64,000 nt of DNA, taken from NCBI RefSeq assembly GCF_910592395.1, contig NC_088315.1, positions 19,944,219-20,008,218 on the forward strand, given 5' to 3'. The translations under genes were made by a program, and so were the position numbers. Source of the stretch: Lineus longissimus (taxonomy: Eukaryota > Nemertea > Pilidiophora > Heteronemertea > Lineidae). The notes beneath the pieces are model-generated. The model searched no databases. It was not told the DNA's origin and saw nothing but the letters and a program-made list of their open reading frames with translations. Positions 1 to 9,994 of this stretch are shown here, in pieces. Position 1 is the first letter of the stretch, and the number at the start of each line of letters is the position of its first letter.

Positions 1-1716
1 AATCACGTTTGCATATTCTAGGTGAGGTCTCACCAGGCTTTTAAATAGGATGGCAAACATCTTCGAATCCAGGTATTCAAAAGATCTCCTGATCATGCCT
101 GCCACTTTGGTGGCTGTATTTGCCACAGTTTCTACATGCTTGCTGAAGCTAAGTCTGTTATCGAAGGTGACTCCTAAATCTTTTTCATTGTCAGTTTCTT
201 TAATTTCATTTCTTATACCATTTTTTGTCAGGAAGTATTCTTTATGATTGTTATTTCGCCCATAATGCATTCGTTTGCATTTATCAGTGTTGAAACCTAA
301 TTGCCATTTAAGTGACCAGTAATCTAGGCTGATCAAATCCCTTTGCAATCCTATACTATCTGCAGGGCTTCGAATCCTTGCAATAATCTTGGCATCATCT
401 GCAAACATTTCAGAAAAGTTCTCAACACACTCCGGTAAGTCATTTACATAGTAGACAAACAATGTTGGGCCCAGAACACTGCCTTGGGGGACTCCACTCC
501 TAACTGATGTCCATGCCGATGCAGATCCATTTACCATGACTCTTTGCTTTCTGTCAGTAATGAAGTCACAGACCCAATCATAAATCTTGCCTTTTATTCC
601 ATGATTTCTCAGCTTGACTTTCAGTCGCTCATGGGGTACAGAATCGAAAGCCCTTGAAAAATCTAGGTAGATTACGTCTACAGGATGTCCTTTGTCAAGG
701 ATTTCGGTTATTCTATCCATTGATTCAAGTAACTGTGTAATGCAAGATCTTCCCTTTTGAAAGCCATGTTGAGATTTGGATACAGCAGCTCTTAGATGGT
801 CGTTTAACCTGGTCCTTACAAAATCCTCCATGATTTTGCATATTATTGATGTTAGGCTTATCGGCCTATAATTTCCGCAGTCAGACTTACTTCCTTTTTT
901 ATGTAGGGCTGTGATCTGTGCCTTCTTCCAATCGGACGGCAGTTTTCCTTCATTCAATGACTTATTGAAAAGTAAACTTAGCGGTATTGCCAGTTCATTA
1001 CTAAGTTCCTTTAGAACCCTCGGATGGATGCCATCTGGTCCAGGTGATTTAGATACCTTGAGTTCTTCAAGCTTTTTCCGTACCTCTGCTGGAGTTATGA
1101 AAAGTTCTAGATTTATATCATTAGTGTCCATGGGCTCTAGATCAGGGGGCGGTATATTGCTTTTATCCTCAATGGTGAAAACACTGGTGAAGAAATCATT
1201 TAAAACCTCTGCCTTTTCATGATCATTTTCAGTTTGGTTTCCATCTCTGTTCGTCAGATTTGGTATTCCGCACTTTGTCTTCATTTTTGATCTGGCATAT
1301 TGATAGAAAGCTTTTGGGTTTCTTTTAGCATTTTCTGCAATTTCCCTTTCATGATTCTTTTTTGCCTTTCTGACCTCCCACTTCACCTGGTTCCTTAGCC
1401 TAGCATACATATCATAGTCTTTACCCTCCTTAGTTTCTAGATACCTCTTATAGGCTTCCCTTTTCTTTTTAACCTTAGCTAGGGCTTTAGGGTTTAACCA
1501 CAATGGTTTTCGTCTGGCTGTTGGGTTGTGTCGTCTTAGTGGCACATACTTCTTTGTCGTCTCCAGTATTTTGTCTTTTATGAAGGTCCAAGTATCTTTA
1601 GTATCCAGGTTACTGATATGTTTATCCCATTCTATGTCCGCATGCTCTCTCCTCATACTGTCAAAGTCTGCCTCATTAATCATTATCATTATCATTATCA
1701 TTGTCATATAATCATA
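1..1716 (-). mobile_element. LINE reverse-transcriptase ORF, 5'-truncated, open to the left edge
   Basis: The minus-strand frame stays open from the TGA at 1717-1719 down to base 1, about 572 codons without a stop. It carries a non-LTR retrotransposon reverse transcriptase: a Lys-rich linker (about 1300-1500), a GPDGIHPRVLK block (about 1000-1050), the palm block around LDFSRAFDSVPH (about 625-670), GVPQGSVLGP (466-495), the catalytic FADDAK (388-405) and the C-terminal VRPHLEYA near base 10. Motif wording fits the jockey/CR1/L2 group; I cannot resolve the clade. No endonuclease domain is seen upstream: the ORF begins in an ATT/ATC microsatellite, so the copy looks 5'-truncated. Its 3' end lies outside the window. 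The intact catalytic ORF suggests a fairly young insertion. Confidence 0.9.
1675..1712. repeat. ATT/ATC microsatellite at the LINE 5' end
   Basis: A run of TTATCA-type hexamers marks the junction where the minus-strand LINE starts. The LINE frame reads through it as Met-Ile repeats, so the first codons of that ORF are simple sequence and not real protein. Confidence 0.85.
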
Positions 1717-1719
1717 TCA

Positions 1720-1905
1720 TCATACCAGAAGCCTACACTCTGTTTATTATCGTCCTAACCCATTTCCAATTTCACCAGTTTTATATATGTATTGTCCTGT
1801 GCTGTGTATGTGTATTTTTTATATTGCATTGTCTCATTGTAAGATCGAACAATAAAATTTGACTCACTTACTTACTAACTTACTTACTGACTGACTTACA
1901 TTCAA
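1720..1905 (+). mobile_element. Retroelement 3' tail with TTAC microsatellite (tentative)
   Basis: The T-rich stretch ending in AACAATAAAATTTGACTCAC followed by repeated ACTT units looks like the 3' end of a plus-strand non-LTR element. No coding portion is present. It may be a short dead LINE or SINE tail next to which the minus-strand LINE landed. Confidence 0.4.
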
Positions 1906-2096
1906 GAGGTGTGGAATTTGTGTTTGTTAGGGGTAATTATCATACGTGCTAATTGACAAGACTTTTCTTGAAATGTATATTTAGATGAGGTGTTTGTAAA
2001 AGTCGATTGTAAACCCCATACCGAACTGTGATACTCAACCAACCCATATTTGTATAGGCAACAGAAAATGTGGCGTAGGTGTTCCCAAACTATATT

Positions 2097-2690
2097 GACA
2101 ATTTTTAAAAACAGAGCAGTTGTAGATACCCAAAACACAAAATATATCATAATGACTCATCTCCACATAAGCCATTCACGCGGCGTATTTCGCACATGGG
2201 CCCTTGTCTGTTAGCATATGCGGTGTGAGACAGCAGGGAGCTTGGCAAATTTCCCGAAACGTCAACGTGAACGAATATCCCATTGTTCGACATCGTTACC
2301 AAGAGATCGAACAATGCGATATGTGTTCTTGATGGCGTTAGGGGCTTTGCGGAAACTCTCTATGAAAGAAACGCGTGAGACGCTTACAAGGAGACCTTAA
2401 TGGGCGATGATGCTTCCTCCTGCAATACATTCTGTTTCTATAAACCGGTGACTGTGTGATTACGCATATCGCCTCCTCCAATTCTAACCCTTATCAGCGC
2501 AAGATCCATGTGAAGGCTTACCGTACAATTTAAACACTAACATTATTTTGACACATCTACATACATGTACAATACACTGTAATCTCATTTTAGACAACTT
2601 TTGGCAGGAAGCCATCCCACTATTAGAAGCATCGTAAGGAGAACTTCTTTTAAAGAGAAACTATAAGCAGGGGGTAGTTGACAATTGCTA
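2097..2690. repeat. Dispersed repeat R1, copy A, containing a hairpin MITE
   Basis: This roughly 590-bp segment recurs at 26801-27580 (copy C) and in part at 3786-4015 (copy B). Its core, 2246-2364, is an imperfect inverted repeat: the arm reading GCAAATTTCCCGAAACGTC pairs with the later arm ending GGGGCTTTGCGGAAACTC, around a GTTCGA/TCGAAC centre. The wider block lies just downstream of the GPCR stop codon. No protein is supported. Confidence 0.75.
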
Positions 2691-2720
2691 TTCCGCCACG
2701 AGTTTTAAAGACTTTATCTG

Positions 2721-3734
2721 TTAGGGGTTGTCCAGGCTGGACTGCACGTAAACTGAACGAGAGACTCCTTCACTTGATTTTCGATACCTTTCCACGAAGC
2801 ATTTCATCACCTGGAAAAATTCCGCTTTGAATCGCTCACCGCCACCGATACAGTACAAGTAAAAATTGACAGCATGGTTTGATGCCTGTAGGGCGTAGAC
2901 CAATGGGTAAACCGCCCTCTGGGCCGCTGTACATACTGGTCCGCACCTGTCCTTCAAAGCCAGGCGCATGGCATTGAATACAGCTAAAGGACCGACAAGA
3001 ATGATAAACGCGAAGGATACCATGACCAACATCTTTGTGACCGTCTTCTGTTTTTGTTCTTGTACTGATTCTTGTAGCCTGACTCGTTCCCTTGCAGCGG
3101 ACTTTAGCTTGCAGGTTATGGCAATGTTGGAGCCAAGAATGACGAGGAAAGGGAGGTAGGCCCTGACCACGTTGTTGATATGCGGGTAAGCCTTCGCGTA
3201 CCACATTTTATATTTGATCGCCTGACATATTCCGTGGTGGCCCTCCTCAGGACCATCAGGGTCCGTGAGGAAGATTAATGGGAGGCTGACTAAGATGGAT
3301 CCCAATACAACCGCAAGCAGAATTCGCGAGGTGAGTTTCATGTTGCTCATGATAGCCTTGGCCCTCATAGGTTGAAAGAGACACACGAGCCTCTGCGCCG
3401 TCATGAAGGCCAGTGTCCACACGCTCACGCAAAGGCAACAGTTCCCAAAGGAAGCAAAAAATGTGCACATATACCTTGACCTAAAAATTTCTCTGTTAAA
3501 GTTCCACCCAATGTAGTACATCGGGGTAACGAAGGATACAACGATAAGGTCTGTTACAGCCAGCGCACCCATCAAGAAACATGTGCTATTTTCTCTGTTA
3601 TGCTTCTTTGTCATTATGATTAGAGAAACGACATTACCGAATACCCCAAAGCCTATGACTACTGGTAACCAGGACAGCTTTATGGCTTTCTCAATCTGGT
3701 TGAAATAGCTATACCAACGAACCGACTCGGTCAA
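2721..3734 (-). CDS. 7TM portion of the GPCR
   Basis: This frame holds the whole seven-helix bundle and a short C-tail ending SSLDNP. There is no good ATG at the front; the frame runs up through TTG 3734 into the duplicated juxtamembrane sequence and meets a TAA just inside the inserted repeat. It is intronless, as many peptide GPCRs are. The absence of DRY and CWxP makes it an atypical class A receptor. Without the ectodomain half it has no signal peptide, but TM1 could act as a signal anchor. Confidence 0.8.
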   Translation of the reverse strand: MTESVRWYSYFNQIEKAIKLSWLPVVIGFGVFGNVVSLIIMTKKHNRENSTCFLMGALAVTDLIVVSFVTPMYYIGWNFNREIFRSRYMCTFFASFGNCCLCVSVWTLAFMTAQRLVCLFQPMRAKAIMSNMKLTSRILLAVVLGSILVSLPLIFLTDPDGPEEGHHGICQAIKYKMWYAKAYPHINNVVRAYLPFLVILGSNIAITCKLKSAARERVRLQESVQEQKQKTVTKMLVMVSFAFIILVGPLAVFNAMRLALKDRCGPVCTAAQRAVYPLVYALQASNHAVNFYLYCIGGGERFKAEFFQVMKCFVERYRKSSEGVSRSVYVQSSLDNP

Positions 3735-5418
3735 ATTGTCCTCTAACCCATATGTCTCATCAAGTTCATGTAGAGTTGTTTAGAATATCATAAGGACTCA
3801 TCTCCACATAAGCCATTCCCACGGCGTATTTCGCACATGGACCCTTGTCTGTTAGCATATGCGGTGTGAGACAGCAGGGAGCTTGGCAAATTTCCCGAAA
3901 CGTCAACGTGAACGAATATCCCATTGTTCGACATCGTTACCAAGAGATCGAATAATGCGATATGTGTTCTTGTTGGCGTTAGGGGCTTTGCGGAAACTCT
4001 CTATGTAAGAAACGCTTGAAATAGCTATACCAACGAGCCGACTCGGTCAAATTGTCCTCTAACCCATATGTCTCATCAAGTTCTTGTAGCAGCGAAGAGT
4101 TGTTTAGAATGTCATCAGTGACTTGAGAAGTGGTGCCGAGTGTCTCATCGACCATGCTGGTGCTATCAAGTCCCATCAAAAATGATCTATTTGAACCCTC
4201 GTCTCTTGTTATTGCCTGACTGCTAATACTCTCGGTACCAACAGTTCTCACACTCGATGCAGCATAATTTGTGACTGGATCCCCAATTGTCCTCACGCTG
4301 GTCGTTCCTTCAGGAGATGTGACTGTATCCCCAATTGTCCTCACGCTGGTCGTTCCTTCAGGAGATGTGACTGTATCCCCAATTGTCCTCACGCTGGTCG
4401 TTCCTTCAGGAGATGTGACTGTATCCCCAATTGTCCTCACGCTGGTCGTTCCTTCAGCAGATGTGACTGGATCCCCAATTGTCCTCACGCTGGTCGTTCC
4501 TTCAGGAGATGTGACTGTATCCCCAATTGTCCTCACGCTGGTCGTTCCTTCAGCAGATGTGACTGTATCCCCAATTGTGCTCATGCTGGTCGTTCTTTCA
4601 GCAGATGTGACTGGAAGTCCAATTGTCCTCACGCTGGTCGTTCTTTCAGCAGATGTGACTGTATCCCCAATTGTGCTCATGCTGGTCGTTCCTTCAGCAG
4701 ATGTGACTGTATCCCAAATTGTCCTCACGCTGGTCGTTCCTTCAGCAGATGTGACTGTATCCCAAATTGTCCTCACGCTGGTCGTTCCTTCAGCAGATGT
4801 GACTGTATCCCCAATTGTCCTCACGCTGGTCGTTCCTTCAGCAGATGTGACTGTATCCCCAATTGTCCTCACGCTGGTCGTTCCTTCAGCAGATGTGACT
4901 GTATCCCCAATTGTCCTCACGCTGGTCGTTCCTTCAGCAGATGTGACTGTATCCCCTATTGTCCTCACGCTTGTCGTTCCTTCAGCAGATGTGATTGAAT
5001 CCCCAATTGTCCTCACGATGGTCGTCCCTTCAGCAGATGTGACTGTATCCCCAATTGTCCTCACGCTGGTCGTTCCTTCAGCAGATGTGACTGTGTCCCC
5101 AATTGTCCTCACGCTGGTCGTTCCTTCAGCTGATGTGACTGTATCCTCAATTGTCCTGACAATGGCCGTTGTGACTGTATTTCTAGATATTGTCTTCAGG
5201 TTGGTTGTTTTAGCAAATGTGACTGCGTCCCAAGTTGTCCCCGCACTGGTTGTTCCACCAGTTGATGTTACAGCAGATTTGACTGTATTTACTTCCACAA
5301 ACGTTTTGTCATTTCTGCCGCCTCGTTCATCGGCAGTCTTGTTACTTCCCGAAGGCCATCCAGTCGATGGTACCACAACATACAACAAGATGAGGAATAC
5401 CAAGCGGCGTATTGACAT
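2721..5418 (-). CDS. Class A GPCR with secreted Thr-rich repeat ectodomain, interrupted by a repeat insertion
   Basis: Two minus-strand frames belong together. 5418-4016 opens with a signal peptide (MSIRRLVFLILLYVV), then 19 copies of a 16-residue TVTSAEGTTSVRTIGD-type unit, likely an O-glycosylated mucin stalk, ending in LDETYGLEDNLTESARWYSYF. 3790-2721 restarts in that same juxtamembrane sequence and runs through seven membrane helices. Seen in the 7TM part: GN in TM1, D in TM2 (TDL), a Cys pair before TM3 and in loop 2, AQR where most receptors have DRY, a Pro in TM5, no CWxP in TM6, and NFYLY in place of NPxxY. It resembles orphan FMRFamide/peptide-type receptors; the ligand is unknown. 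Between the halves lie about 225 bp of repeat R1, an 8-nt deletion in the inner copy, and stops, so the current allele is either a pseudogene, two separate genes, or is rescued by splicing that I could not identify. Confidence 0.75.
3700..4115. repeat. R1 copy B insertion with a direct duplication of about 95 bp on both sides
   Basis: The segment from TTGAAATAGCTATACC to AGAGTTGTTTAGAAT occurs at 3700-3785 and again at 4016-4110, with a few substitutions and an 8-nt indel. Between the copies (about 3786-4015) is a truncated R1 repeat including its hairpin core. The arrangement is that of a long target-site duplication or a local replication-based duplication that captured the repeat. Confidence 0.8.
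4262..5165 (-). repeat. 48-bp minisatellite encoding a 16-aa Thr-rich repeat
   Basis: Nineteen in-frame 48-bp units vary at only a few positions (A/P, G/W, R/S changes), so the array has been homogenised recently. Because 48 is a multiple of three, the opposite strand is also open across it (4271-5431). That long plus-strand frame is a by-product and not a gene. Confidence 0.95.
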
Positions 5419-5431
5419 TATCGGCTCGTAA

Positions 5432-5925
5432 ATGTTGATTTTATAGTCCTTTTTGAAGAATCTGTTGAATCTAAACTAATATGCATTCACTTTTCTTGGA
5501 GTGAAACGCAATTACCTAGATTTACTATATAACGGTTGATAATGATGTAATCATTCCAATGAAGTAATACCTATTCTTTGTGGACAGACTAATGAGCTAC
5601 TTCAAAGTTACGTCGGCTCGTCTCATCAGGCGATAGGCAAATTTCATGTCAACAATTTCTTCTTCCTTAAAAGGTGATTTGGCTCCTATTGGGGCGTATT
5701 TAATCACGAGGTGTTGTGCGCGTACGGAGCGATTAAATGTTGTCAGGGTGCGGGATAAAAACTGGTAGTCATCTCCAAGGCTGGGAAGGAAGGCAAGCTT
5801 AGACTTGGAGGCCTCCAGGTTCCCCAGCTTTCTCAAATCTTCTAGTAGCCGGTTCCACATTGGCAAATAATGAGATAGACGTTCACGTTGGCAAAGCAAG
5901 TATTATTATTATTATTATCATTATA
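5432..5925. other. Non-coding spacer upstream of the GPCR
   Basis: I see no exon here. The stretch 5842-5900 keeps half of an R1-type hairpin (AATGAGATAGACGTTCACG) and runs into an ATT microsatellite at 5901-5922. Short frames across it show no domain. Confidence 0.5.
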
Positions 5926-6655
5926 CAGTGGAACCCCGGTCGGCGACCACCCCGCTATGACGACCAAGGATCGCCGGTCCCGAATGGTTTCCTCTCTAAT
6001 TACCATTACAAGGCCCCCGGCAACACGACCACCCCGGTACCCAGCCAGACCACGACCACTAGATTGGGCGGTCCCAATGACCAAATTTACCCCTCTAACC
6101 CGACCAAAAGACCTAATTGCTGTAATCGATCGCGACCGCGTCTCCAATTAACCAGGCAATTAACACGTCGGCGCAAAGCTCTCTTCATTATTATAACCAT
6201 GTTAGACATGCTTGGTACCGACAGCAAAAAATCATGTGATTTGCATTAAGTCAGGCAGCGTTTATCACCGTTATTAAGTTTTTTTTAAGTATTAAGTTTT
6301 TTTAATGTTTTTTTTCTGCATAAAATGAAGAAACATAATCAATCCCAAACAATTTTTGGCTTTGAAAATTATTCAGAATTTTGAACTGATGAAACAGTTC
6401 AAATCTGAAGGATGAAAACATTTCTGAGTCCAAATATTTTTTTCACTTGTTGTTTTTCTGCTCAAAATGAAGAGACATCATTAGCCCCCAAAAAATTTTG
6501 GCTTTGAAAATTTTTCAGAATTTTGAACATATAAAAATGTTCAACAATTTTGACGAGAATACCTGATCATGCATTTCGTCTCCGGATTTTCAACTTCACT
6601 AACGTGACCATTCAACCAAGGTCCCATGAGTCATCATGTTACCGGGGTTCAACTG
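5926..6655. mobile_element. pogo/Tigger-like MITE with TA target duplication
   Basis: The element starts CAGTGGAACCCCGGT and ends ACCGGGGTTCAACTG, inverted ends of about 15 bp flanked by TA on both sides. The interior (730 bp in all) has no transposase frame, so it is non-autonomous. TA duplication and CAGT termini fit the Tc1/mariner superfamily, pogo branch. Confidence 0.85.
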
Positions 6656-6850
6656 TATAGCGCATAATCCAACAGGGTTCAGTGGTTCAAAGCGCTTCAC
6701 ATTATTACCCCCTAGCTATTGGCCTCTACATTAGGGGGGTCAAGCTTTACGATCTGGAGTATAACAGGTCTGAGCTGCAGCTATACAGCGCTCAGGACTT
6801 ACATTCATAGTTAGACTGTTGTACACTGAGAGCAATGTCGTTTTTGTATA

Positions 6851-7039
6851 CAGTAGAACCTCTCTTAGCGGACACCTCTATATCAAGGACAACATCTCTA
6901 TTAAGTACCATAGTTTGGTCCCAAAGTGATACATTATTGTAGTTTATATAGTCTATTTGACCTCTCTAATCAAGACACCTTTCTATTAAGGACAGCACTT
7001 GTCAGTCCGGAGGTTGTCCTTAATGGAGAGGTTCTACTG
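6851..7039. mobile_element. pogo-like MITE, small family, copy 1
   Basis: A 189-bp element with inverted ends CAGTAGAACCTCTC / GAGAGGTTCTACTG and TA flanks. Its interior is built from CTCTATTAAGGACA-type repeats. Relatives lie at 20472-20644 and 28412-28580. No coding capacity. Confidence 0.9.
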
Positions 7040-7289
7040 TAACTTCTGTTAATTCTAAATCAGTCATTTGAGGGCAGTCAGACTACTGGGACAGTGTCAC
7101 TTTATCTATACATCAATTGATTAGTCCCTTGGACCGATGTCTTTCCTAATTGGTATTGAATTAATGGTATATAACGAATAATTACCATGAAATGCGATGC
7201 GTCACTCTTTTGTTACAAAGAGAAATATAATAGGTTGTCCTCAAGAGGATGCCTCAACGACTTGTAAGGCAAACCTGAATATGTACTTG

Positions 7290-7545
7290 AATCTCTCATC
7301 GTCATCATCATCACCACCAATCATCATCATGATAATGATAATAATGATGATTTTAGAATTATTTATCTCTATAAAAGAGAATGATGTACATTTTCGTTCA
7401 CACATTCGTGATACAGTAAAATACAAGCGAATAAAGAATACATATCATCTACACCTAAAAAGACTTCGATGTACATTCATGATACAGTAAAATACAAGCG
7501 AATAAAGAATACATTATTATCTACACCTAAAAAGACTTCGTAAAA
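7290..7545. repeat. CAT/ATC microsatellite and a 72-bp tandem duplication
   Basis: 7295-7350 is a degenerate CAT/GAT triplet run. 7405-7542 contains two near-identical copies of a block that includes GATACAGTAAAATACAAGCG and CTACACCTAAAAAGACTTCG. Nothing here looks like an exon. Confidence 0.8.
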
Positions 7546-7710
7546 AAGAAAAGACATGATCAGTCCAAGATAGAAAAGTGTTTCCTCATCGTTCTGGCCA
7601 AAGGTACTCTGTTGAACTCAGGAATGCGACCATATAACATTTACCGAAAGAAACTGGTGTTGCACAACTCTATACTGAAGAAACTGAGTACATTATGTAT
7701 AGCTCTCTCA

Positions 7711-7914
7711 GGCTTATTATAAACCGCTGTACAGTGGAGTCTATTTCAATGGGCCAATCACAACGAGGATAGCTCCCTACTACAGCCTCGGTCTCATGAA
7801 TTTTCGCCTTTTCAGGTTTCATATTTGCAATACATCCTCAGGCGCATGGTTATACTCTCACCGAGGTTGGTACTCGCGATTTCGCATTCCGCATCTCGCG
7901 GTTTATAATAAGCC
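7711..7914. mobile_element. Mutator-like MITE with 9-bp target duplication
   Basis: Inverted ends GGCTTATTATAAACCGC / GCGGTTTATAATAAGCC bound a 204-bp element. GCTCTCTCA is present on both sides (7702-7710 and 7915-7923), a perfect 9-bp duplication, which is typical of the Mutator superfamily. A longer inverted relative begins at 43358. Confidence 0.88.
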
Positions 7915-8443
7915 GCTCTCTCACCGCGTCAACTAAAGTCGGTCAGCTATGACACCGGCTGCCCAGGGCTGTGTCACATTGCTATTTGTGATCACACTGT
8001 TACAGTTAAGTGACAAGAGGTCAGCCAAGCACCTTTGGCCAGGCCTATCTGAAAAACCACATTGCACCAGGTAGAAAAAAACGTGAATTTACACTTTTGT
8101 TTGAAAACAAGATCTCTGGCGGTCACATCATTGCAAGTTGAATAATCCTACAATAAACCGCAATGAGTTGAAAAACCAATAGGTCATGACACTGTCCGTA
8201 AAATGTGACTTGCTATGTATTCTGTGCAATGATAAAAAAAATCTACATTCACTTTTAATGTATGGATGGAAATGGTTGGAGTGGAGCACAATATTTCCAA
8301 TTTTACTAGGATTGAATGTCTCATGACGAGCGAGCATTTTTACGATTTTGGTGGATAGACATTTTGTAAACCATATGCTATAAAGATTGAGTCACCTGGA
8401 GCATGATTCAAAGCTGATCTCATCTAAAAGCAACGCTCATTCC

Positions 8444-8796
8444 GTCATGAAGGCATCTTCACCCTCAATGTAATGACATGGCTAAACTTACAGACAACGC
8501 AACGAGGGCAATACCGCTAGAAGTTCAGTATGCCATGAAGGAGGAATACACCACATTCCGCCATGAAGGCATCTTCACCCCTCAATGTAATGACATGGCT
8601 AAGCTTACAGACAACGCAACGAGGGCAATACCGCTAGAAGTTCAGTATGCCATGAAGGAGGAATACACCACATTCCGCCATGAAGGCATCTTCACCCCTC
8701 AATGTAATGACATGGCTAAGCTTACAGACAACGCAACGAGGGCAATACCGCTAGAAGTTCAGTATGCCATGAAGGAGGAATACACCAAATCACAAA
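8444..8796 (+). repeat. 117-bp tandem repeat, three copies, open in one frame
   Basis: Three near-identical 117-bp units (39 codons) form a continuous plus-strand frame from ATG 8478 to TGA 8811, each unit carrying MAKLTDNATRAIPLE and FRHEGIFTPQCND. I do not recognise the family. Units differ by one or two bases, so amplification is recent. It could be a repeated piece of a real exon or a chance open minisatellite, since any stop-free unit divisible by three stays open. Confidence 0.7.
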
Positions 8797-8814
8797 AAAG
8801 AAAACTCTGGTGAT

Positions 8815-9994
8815 TTCACCCAGTAGGTCAAACCAAGACCATGACCAAGAGTGGGCCATCTGATCGGAATTGATCAAGTAATGGCAATTTTATGCCTTTT
8901 CAAGCGCATCACGTTAATTTGCCCTTACTTCGCAACTACAAGAAATCAGGCTGAGTCGATTCCACAGTCTGTTGTCTTCAAAGCTCGCTCACACCCAGGT
9001 CTAAATTCTCATCGTTGTACAGTCTTATCAACGGATCACCAGAGTAAATCTTGATAAACCGACTCCCACGAAACACCTTTCAACATGGTCGATGCCTAAA
9101 CCGGCAGGGCAAATAGACGTCATGCGTGTTTTGCTAGCAGTGCCATTTTTCATGTTTTTGTCATGAAATAAGCTAAGTGCGAAAAACTCCTTCAATGACA
9201 GAACGAACGCGGAGGGGAGAAAAAGAACAATAAAAAGCTCGAAGCATCTAAGGTGACCAAGGTTCATCATCAAATTAGCACATCTTATTTCATTAATTAA
9301 CTGCAAATTAGTATAATGGCCAATAATTGTCATCCAAGGTATCACATAATACAATCGTGGGCGAATCTTGCTACTTTCTATCACTTTCTGATGAATAACA
9401 AGACATCAAATAAAAAAGCTGTACTTCGATCAACCGACAATGAAACGTAATAGGAATAAAGTCTTAAGCAGTTCAGACAAGGCAAAGCGAAATACTATTG
9501 AGTGGACCCTTTGAGGAATCTTCGTCTTCCTTTTTTTCACAGCGCGGGACGTCATCGCGTCTTCGCTGACTGCAGACAGCGTATCTCATTCAGTTTTGTT
9601 TTGTTGTAGAACACTTCAGAATCGTGTCCCATATCAAGATGAATCAATCTTTTTGGACACATATCACTCCGGAGTATATAAGCGTAATTGCTTCTGGACA
9701 CAGTTCAAATAATAAAGATACCATAGTAAGCCTCGTCCCAAGTCATTGCGCATCTCCGCCAATTCCTGACTGAAGGTTGGATTGTAGTTAGTAAATTCGT
9801 TCCAACCTTTCGTCAGGAACGTTTTATATATACCGGTGCGATCCACCAACGAAATATCACGAGATCTCGTTGGGAGGCACGTAGTTTTACCAGGCTGACT
9901 AATAGTTAACCGAAACTCATTCTCTCTTTGATAGTGTAATAGGTATCACCACCACATGTCCGACTGCTTGATATCGTATTACCGCTCTTTGTCT
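8815..9994. other. Spacer downstream of the ankyrin gene
   Basis: No exon, transposon ends or RNA gene recognised. Short frames here carry no domain signal. It should contain the 3' UTR of the minus-strand ankyrin gene, whose stop codon is at 9995-9997. Confidence 0.4.

Noticed and set aside
4262..5165. CRISPR-like array
   Set aside because: Units are contiguous coding repeats without spacers, in an animal genome.
4271..5431. 386-codon plus-strand open frame (VTVSPIVLTLVVPSAD repeats)
   Set aside because: It is the antisense of the 48-bp coding minisatellite; the minus frame has a signal peptide and a sensible junction with the receptor.
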